Positions 16,501-19,890 of a stretch of DNA of 19,890 nucleotides are shown in pieces. The translations under genes and the position numbers were made by a program. The stretch is taken from assembly GCA_027577415.1 (NCBI GenBank), contig JANBQS010000365.1:1-19890 (forward strand), read 5' to 3'. The DNA is from Coemansia sp. RSA 922 (Eukaryota > Kickxellomycota > Kickxellomycetes > Kickxellales > Kickxellaceae). The stretch's first letter is position 1, and each line of letters begins with the position of its first letter. The notes under the pieces are model-generated. The model was given only the letters and a program-made list of their open reading frames with translations, was not told the origin of the DNA and searched no databases.

Positions 16501-16885
16501 GAGGAGACATGCCGTGAGCCTGTCCTTGAACGGGCGGCAACTGCTGTGGTCTAGCTTGTATAGCAGGCCGCATACCCTGGCTGGGAGACATTTGCTGCTG
16601 TGGTGGGTGTTGAGGTTGGTGGGTAGCCGGGCGGTATTGATGACCGGCGGGTGGTCCTGCCGGCGCAAAGCCAGGCTGCTGCACTGCACCAGGTCCAGCG
16701 GGAGCCGGTTGCCAGTTCTGCATAGGCGGGCGAGATCCGGGTGGTGGTGGTGGTGGCCTCTGCCCAGGCTGAACATGCATTTGCGGAGGGGGTGGCGGAC
16801 CTCCCGGAGCAGCACCAGGTGGTGGCGGCGGGCGCTGGCCGCCCATGTGCGACGGAGGTGGTGGAGGTAGTGGTGCACCGCTCAT
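13502..16885 (-). CDS. SEC24: COPII coat protein Sec24
   Basis: A 1127-residue Sec24, the COPII inner-coat subunit that pairs with Sec23 and selects cargo at ER exit sites. Residues 1 to about 400 are disordered: a Pro-rich start (PPPPPPSHMGGQRPPPPPG), then a Gln/His-rich repeat near 158-198, then more Pro/Gly/Gln sequence. The zinc-finger domain has CLRC near 445 and CNMC near 468 in IRCLRCKTYINPHMAFINGG...FVCNMCRHEN. The trunk domain (about 515-765) contains SFVFAIDVTWNAVQCGMVAYV, VGIITYD and GGELYSYPAFEGG. The beta-sandwich and helical parts follow. A gelsolin-like region near 1005-1030 (GIYLLASGGSLMLWLGRQVS) leads to the C-terminus. The length exceeds yeast Sec24 (926) because of the N-terminal low-complexity region. 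The start is ATG 16883-16885. No intron is required. Confidence 0.93.
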   Translation of the reverse strand: MSGAPLPPPPPSHMGGQRPPPPPGAAPGGPPPPPQMHVQPGQRPPPPPPGSRPPMQNWQPAPAGPGAVQQPGFAPAGPPAGHQYRPATHQPQHPPQQQMSPSQGMRPAIQARPQQLPPVQGQAHGMSPPQQQPMQQPMQQYPQQYQQQLQRPSYVPQQHLQAQQHQQAQQHQQAQQHQQAQQHQQHQQHQQHQHQQQHMQPPTQGISSITQQMGGMNVGQQPGMQSPPPGSQSHKHRTRRAYAPFNPEVGDAPSQGGPAGYPPVNNPQMAGFPGTGPQGYPSPAGAPITGPQTFVPGAQAPTPIPGPGASYARSPGAAPLSAGAGQPMGQQQAPYEPQKPRIDPNQMPSPITVHTHDQENYGSAQPYSTAQRLNPPLACTEFAAVDDGNSNPRFMRMTMCNVPHTEELLKASHLPLGIIVQPLADLAPSEEPVKLIDFGEEGPIRCLRCKTYINPHMAFINGGKTFVCNMCRHENDVPDDYFCNLDMAGKRLDCEMRPELRNGTVEFVANKDFIARQPAPASFVFAIDVTWNAVQCGMVAYVAAALKNALYNGPGLPPGVRVGIITYDRSAHFYSLSPSLDQAQMMVVPDIQDMFVPINEGFVVDPIEARHIIEPLLDALPTMFANNRTAEPVLGAVVQAAHEALRGRGGKLIAFHTALPTFGPGTLKQRDDAKLHNTDKERTLYEPQDAFYRDWAIKLVEDGISCSLYLFPSAYVDAATLSQLSTVTGGELYSYPAFEGGRDGRRLMADVRADVQRTYGGSAVLRIRTSDGLRVDEHYGNLYMRNHVDVELAGVTSDSAIGALLQYDGKLDEKQDAFFQAALLYTTSDGQRRIRVHNIAAPCTTLIGNMFRSSEVDTSMNLIAKMAASEALTTSLKSIREKLTDRCVQILSAYRRNCASGSAPGQLILPEAYKLSPLYNLALLKSPAIRGGADVPIDQRIYHMCLMRQFSVRKTMDYFYPTIAPLHMLAENEGVVDEVSGAVTLPALVRASYSLLDPAGIYLLASGGSLMLWLGRQVSPSLLQAAVGVSALEQLDTKVHSVPEVSTELNQKIRAIADGLVPTRAGYANVQIVRQGMDQAEVQFASLLVEDRNNDNMTYVDFVCAIHRQIQVEARPKGPSEPKWSYH
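16290..16411. repeat. Tandem repeat in SEC24 encoding QAQQHQ units
   Basis: On the plus strand an 18-bp unit, CTGCTGAGCCTGCTGGTG, occurs four times at 16340-16411 with few changes (second copy CTGCTGAGCTTGTTGGTG, fourth ending CTGTAGATG). It is preceded by 9-bp CTGCTGGTG units from about 16300. In the SEC24 frame this gives alternating QAQQHQ and QQHQ. The repeat stays in frame and lies in the disordered N-terminus, so its length can vary with little harm. Confidence 0.85.
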
Positions 16886-17368
16886 TTGTCGAATCCTTTT
16901 AGACGGTGCTGCCTAGATTATGCGAAATGTTTAAAGCGTCGAGAGCGGTTTCCTTCAAAAGAATATCAATGCGAAGAGGTAAAAAGAAATAAATTGACCA
17001 GCTGGCGACAACGAATCCAAAAGATGAAGAAGAGATGCGCTCACGCCAGCGGTGTTCTTACACGAATACGAAATCGGCGGTAAGAGCATCACAGCACAGC
17101 CTCGATATGGCAGCAGCCTATTGGCCACAACCGCCAGCATGGACGAGCCTAGCAATCGGCTCAGCAAACCACCACAGAAAAAGAGTCAGTTCGACTCGGC
17201 AGTCCGCTTATTGACAATAAATTTTTGCATTGATGGCTGTCAAGGTCCCCTCTCCTTTAGCTTCCCTTTCCCCAAAACGAAACGCATATACTTTTCTTAT
17301 TGTTATTCGAAAAGGGGCAAGCTATTAATATCTAATAATTTGCGCCTGTTGACTTGAATTTGAATTTG
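16886..17368. promoter_or_regulatory. Divergent promoter region between SEC24 and the condensin gene
   Basis: These 483 bases lie between two divergently transcribed genes, so they must contain both promoters. Visible elements are an inverted CCAAT box (ATTGG, 17120-17124), a pyrimidine-rich tract (about 17246-17276) upstream of the condensin start, and AT-rich DNA next to its ATG. I see no TATA box at the 105-125 base distance from either ATG. Short frames in this region lack ATG starts or family features. Confidence 0.55.
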
Positions 17369-19738
17369 ATGTTTACTCCCAAGCGTTCGGCCAACGGCGG
17401 GCAAGAACTTTCGACGCCGCAAAGCGCTGGTACGCCGCAGACCCCACGTATTAACGACGACGCAGCCGAACGCCGTCGTCGCCGCAAGTCAGCCGTCGAA
17501 CGGCGCCGCTCTAACATGGTTACGCCGCACCGTGCGCCGACCAAGACCAGTATCTTCAACCGTAGCCCGCAAATGGTGTCGCCAGCTCCGTTTGCCGTGC
17601 AGCTACCACGTCTGAGCCCCGAAGAGCTCAACCAGCGCTACGAGGAGTGGATGAAGATTGCGGCAGATAACAAGATCAACGCTAACAACACTTGGGACTT
17701 TGCCCTTATCGACTACTTTTATGACATGAGCTTGCTGCGCGATGGCGACTCGATCAACTTCCAAAAGGCGTCATGCACGCTTGATGGGTGTGTCAAGATT
17801 TACTCGTCGCGTGTTGACTCGGTGGCTTCGGAGACTGGTAGGCTGTTGAGTGGGCTGGCTGAAGCGCCCGGAGGCAAGCGAGGCGGGCGCAGAGGCGAGG
17901 GCGGCGAGGAAGAGGGCGCTGAGGAAGAAGAGGGTGGCGGAAATGGGAAGCAAAAGTCCCGTCGTGCCGCTCGCTCGGCTGCCACCCTGGCCAAGGACTT
18001 TGCCAGCATCAGCGTCAAGAAGCTGGACCTAGAGTTCTCGGTGGACCCGCTGTTCAAGAAGACGTCGGCGGACTTTGACGAGGGTGGAGCCCGCGGCCTG
18101 TTGCTCAACCACCTGTGCTTTGACGCCGATGGCAAGATTGTGTTTGACGCCAGCGACTCCAAGATGGCTGTGGACAACGGTGACGATGCCGAAGAGCACG
18201 CCGAAGTGAGCGAGGCAGAGGATGGCAACGATTCTGATGTAGATATTGCCAGTGCCTCGGGGAAGCGGGCTGTGGCGTCGGCGGCCAAGCAGCACCGGGC
18301 TACTCTTATTGACGTATCGAGCCTGGACGCAATCTTTGGCACGATTGCTCAGCACTTGGACGATGCGCATATATGCCCCTCGCTGGCAGACTTTGAGTTT
18401 ACGCGCGACACCTCGCTGGACTTTTCGCTGCTCAAGGAGCACTTGCGTGATGACGAAGTTGACGAAGCCGTGACTTTGCTCGGCAGCGAGACCAACGGCG
18501 CTCTGAGCGACGACCAGCATAGTGACTTTGGCGTGTTTGATGGCGGTAACGATGCTGGTGGTGGTGACGATGGCGATGACATGGGCCACTTTTTGAACTT
18601 TGACGACGTGGATGTTGGACCAGTGCCTCTAGATACTGCGTCGACCCTGCAGATGACCGAGGCTGAGGAAGCCGAAGACAATGGCGAGATGTCCACGATG
18701 CACCACGGAAGCAGACAGCTGGCGATAGCCGAGGATGAGGACAATCTGCTGTCGTACTTTGACACGAAGCTGGCCAAGAACTGGGCGGGGCCTGAGCACT
18801 GGCGCCTGCCGATCTCGCGCGCTATCATGCAGAAGCAGCAGCAGCAACAGCAACAACAGGGCAGTGGCAATACCGGCGACGAGGACGCAAACGAGGAGGG
18901 CGATGCATCCAAACGCAAGCGCACAGAGAAGCTGGTATACTTTACGGACTTTATGAATGGGGCGGACGTCGGTGCGGAAACGCTGTTTGCCAAACCTCCA
19001 CGCGCGTCATCGACCACGATGAGCAAGAGGGCGGCGCAGAACCAGGACCACACGCTGCCAGAGGACGTGCACTTTTCGTCAAAGAACCTATTCAACCTCA
19101 TACTCAAGCCCCGGCTCAAGTTCAACCCGCGGCGCGTGCGCAGTGCGGTGGCTCTAAGTAGTAACTCGGACGGCGCACTGGAGAGCACGTCGGGCAGCGA
19201 CGCATATGGTGCGTTTGTAGTGGACGGCGATAATGGTGTACCTGTGTTTGGCGGGATGGACGGCAATGGCGCACAATTGGATGACAACGACCGAATTGGA
19301 TTCGATGACGTTGACGATTACGACGACGACGTGCTTCCCACTAGCAGCAGCAACAACGAGAGCGATGGCAAGACAGATATCCCGCAGCTGAAGCTCATCA
19401 AGCCGCTGTACGTCAACTATGCGCGGCGGGCTAAGCGAGTGAACGTCAAAAAGCTCAAGGACAACATCTGGCGCGAGATGGCATCAGTGGGTGGGGACGA
19501 GGGCGACGCCATGACAAGAGCGGCATTGGACAGTGCAGAGGCGAAGCTGGAGAGCATACAAAAGTTCAGCGATGTCGTCAGTAGCCTCAAAAAGGTATAT
19601 CCGCGTGAGAAATTGGAGGAGCTATCGATCTCGTACTGCTTTATCTGTCTTCTGCATTTGGCGAACGAGCGGAATTTGCGGATTGTTGGGGACGCGTCGC
19701 TGCGGGACCTTGTCATAACGCAAGACGAGTTTGAGTGA
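17369..19738 (+). CDS. BRN1: Condensin complex subunit 2 (kleisin; Brn1/Cnd2/CAP-H)
   Basis: A 789-residue kleisin-gamma of condensin, which bridges the Smc2 and Smc4 heads and recruits the HEAT subunits for mitotic chromosome condensation. The start is ATG 17369-17371 (MFTPKRSANGG); the frame is open upstream but has no earlier ATG. The basic N-terminus (RRRRRK) is followed by the conserved Smc2-binding region PRLSPEELNQRYEEWMKIAADNKINANNTWDFALIDYFYDM (about 77-120). ASCTLDGCVKIYSSRVDSV and VKKLDLEFSVDPLFKKTSADFDEGGARGLLLNHL follow. Acidic stretches lie between domains, with a Gly/Glu-rich insert near 170-190 and a poly-Gln run near 490-500. The C-terminal part has LYVNYARRAKRVNVKKLKDNIW and a winged-helix end (YCFICLLHLANERNLRIVG), which contacts Smc4. 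No intron is needed. Confidence 0.92.
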   Translation: MFTPKRSANGGQELSTPQSAGTPQTPRINDDAAERRRRRKSAVERRRSNMVTPHRAPTKTSIFNRSPQMVSPAPFAVQLPRLSPEELNQRYEEWMKIAADNKINANNTWDFALIDYFYDMSLLRDGDSINFQKASCTLDGCVKIYSSRVDSVASETGRLLSGLAEAPGGKRGGRRGEGGEEEGAEEEEGGGNGKQKSRRAARSAATLAKDFASISVKKLDLEFSVDPLFKKTSADFDEGGARGLLLNHLCFDADGKIVFDASDSKMAVDNGDDAEEHAEVSEAEDGNDSDVDIASASGKRAVASAAKQHRATLIDVSSLDAIFGTIAQHLDDAHICPSLADFEFTRDTSLDFSLLKEHLRDDEVDEAVTLLGSETNGALSDDQHSDFGVFDGGNDAGGGDDGDDMGHFLNFDDVDVGPVPLDTASTLQMTEAEEAEDNGEMSTMHHGSRQLAIAEDEDNLLSYFDTKLAKNWAGPEHWRLPISRAIMQKQQQQQQQQGSGNTGDEDANEEGDASKRKRTEKLVYFTDFMNGADVGAETLFAKPPRASSTTMSKRAAQNQDHTLPEDVHFSSKNLFNLILKPRLKFNPRRVRSAVALSSNSDGALESTSGSDAYGAFVVDGDNGVPVFGGMDGNGAQLDDNDRIGFDDVDDYDDDVLPTSSSNNESDGKTDIPQLKLIKPLYVNYARRAKRVNVKKLKDNIWREMASVGGDEGDAMTRAALDSAEAKLESIQKFSDVVSSLKKVYPREKLEELSISYCFICLLHLANERNLRIVGDASLRDLVITQDEFE
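18834..18858 (+). repeat. CAG/CAA run encoding poly-Gln in the condensin subunit
   Basis: A mixed CAG and CAA run encodes about eight glutamines after QK, within an acidic linker of the kleisin. Interruption of CAG by CAA usually limits repeat expansion. It lies in a poorly conserved linker. Confidence 0.75.
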
Positions 19739-19890
19739 GCAGCGAGCATTCTTCCAGTTGTCGGTAGAATCTATTTATGTTTTTTGTTTTCATTTTTCTT
19801 TAATCTTTTTTCATTCTACAAAGACTACTAGTCTCTCTATTCGGCGAGTGTCTCCTCCTTCTTCCCCCGCTTTCTCAGTGCGTCAATCTT
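19739..19890. other. 3' flank of the condensin gene
   Basis: T-rich sequence after the TGA at 19736-19738 (TTTTTTGTTTTC and TTTTTTCATTC runs), consistent with a 3' UTR. Nothing else can be supported before the window ends. Confidence 0.5.

Noticed and set aside
17080..17260. Candidate leader intron of the condensin gene (GTAAGA ... CCTTTAG)
   Set aside because: Donor and acceptor look acceptable, but there is no clear branch site and the coding frame does not need it.
18349..19287. 312-codon minus-strand frame opposite the condensin gene
   Set aside because: Ser-rich antisense shadow; the plus strand encodes conserved kleisin motifs.
1..19890. Transposons, CRISPR arrays, tRNA/rRNA genes, biosynthetic cluster or defence system
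   Set aside because: I saw no transposase or reverse-transcriptase motifs, terminal repeats, spacer arrays or RNA-gene signatures; the genes are unrelated housekeeping functions.

Overview
The window looks like nuclear DNA of a fungus with a compact, intron-poor genome. It carries dynactin p62, Sec24, Dcp2, a kleisin-type condensin subunit, a Rix1/PELP1 ribosome-assembly factor, cystathionine gamma-lyase, L-2-hydroxyglutarate dehydrogenase and a secreted S9 peptidase. Genes are long single open frames with GC-rich codon use, separated by short AT-rich spacers with pyrimidine-rich leaders. I can demonstrate only one coding intron, in DCP2. DCTN4 and L2HGDH argue against a Saccharomyces-type yeast. 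An early-diverging lineage such as Kickxellomycotina (Coemansia-like) is my best guess, from style only and not proved.

Layout, left to right. Bases 1-225 hold the end of an Arg/Ser-rich nuclear-type protein. An 858-base T-tract-rich spacer follows. A TATA-box promoter then leads into a 106-residue coiled-coil protein I do not recognise (1084-1404). Next comes the Rix1/PELP1 homologue (1537-3852, +). On the minus strand lies a run of six genes: dynactin p62 (3873-5267), L-2-hydroxyglutarate dehydrogenase (5385-6650), cystathionine gamma-lyase (7159-8394), DCP2 (9321-10777, one intron), a secreted dipeptidyl-peptidase-5-like peptidase (11084-13216) and SEC24 (13502-16885). SEC24 shares a 483-base divergent promoter with the condensin kleisin subunit Brn1/Cnd2/CAP-H (17369-19738, +). 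The last 152 bases are the 3' flank of that gene.

The genes do not form a pathway. They are housekeeping functions (ribosome assembly, dynein transport, metabolite repair, sulfur amino acids, mRNA decapping, secretion, chromosome condensation) placed side by side. I found no mobile element, CRISPR array, tRNA or rRNA, and no convincing novel system. The points most worth a second look are the orphan 106-residue gene, the short first exon and putative Edc3-binding motif of DCP2, the 20-bp tail-to-tail junction of PELP1 and DCTN4, a perfect palindrome of CGG-N10-CCG form upstream of the cystathionine gamma-lyase gene, and a possible uORF and leader intron in front of L2HGDH.
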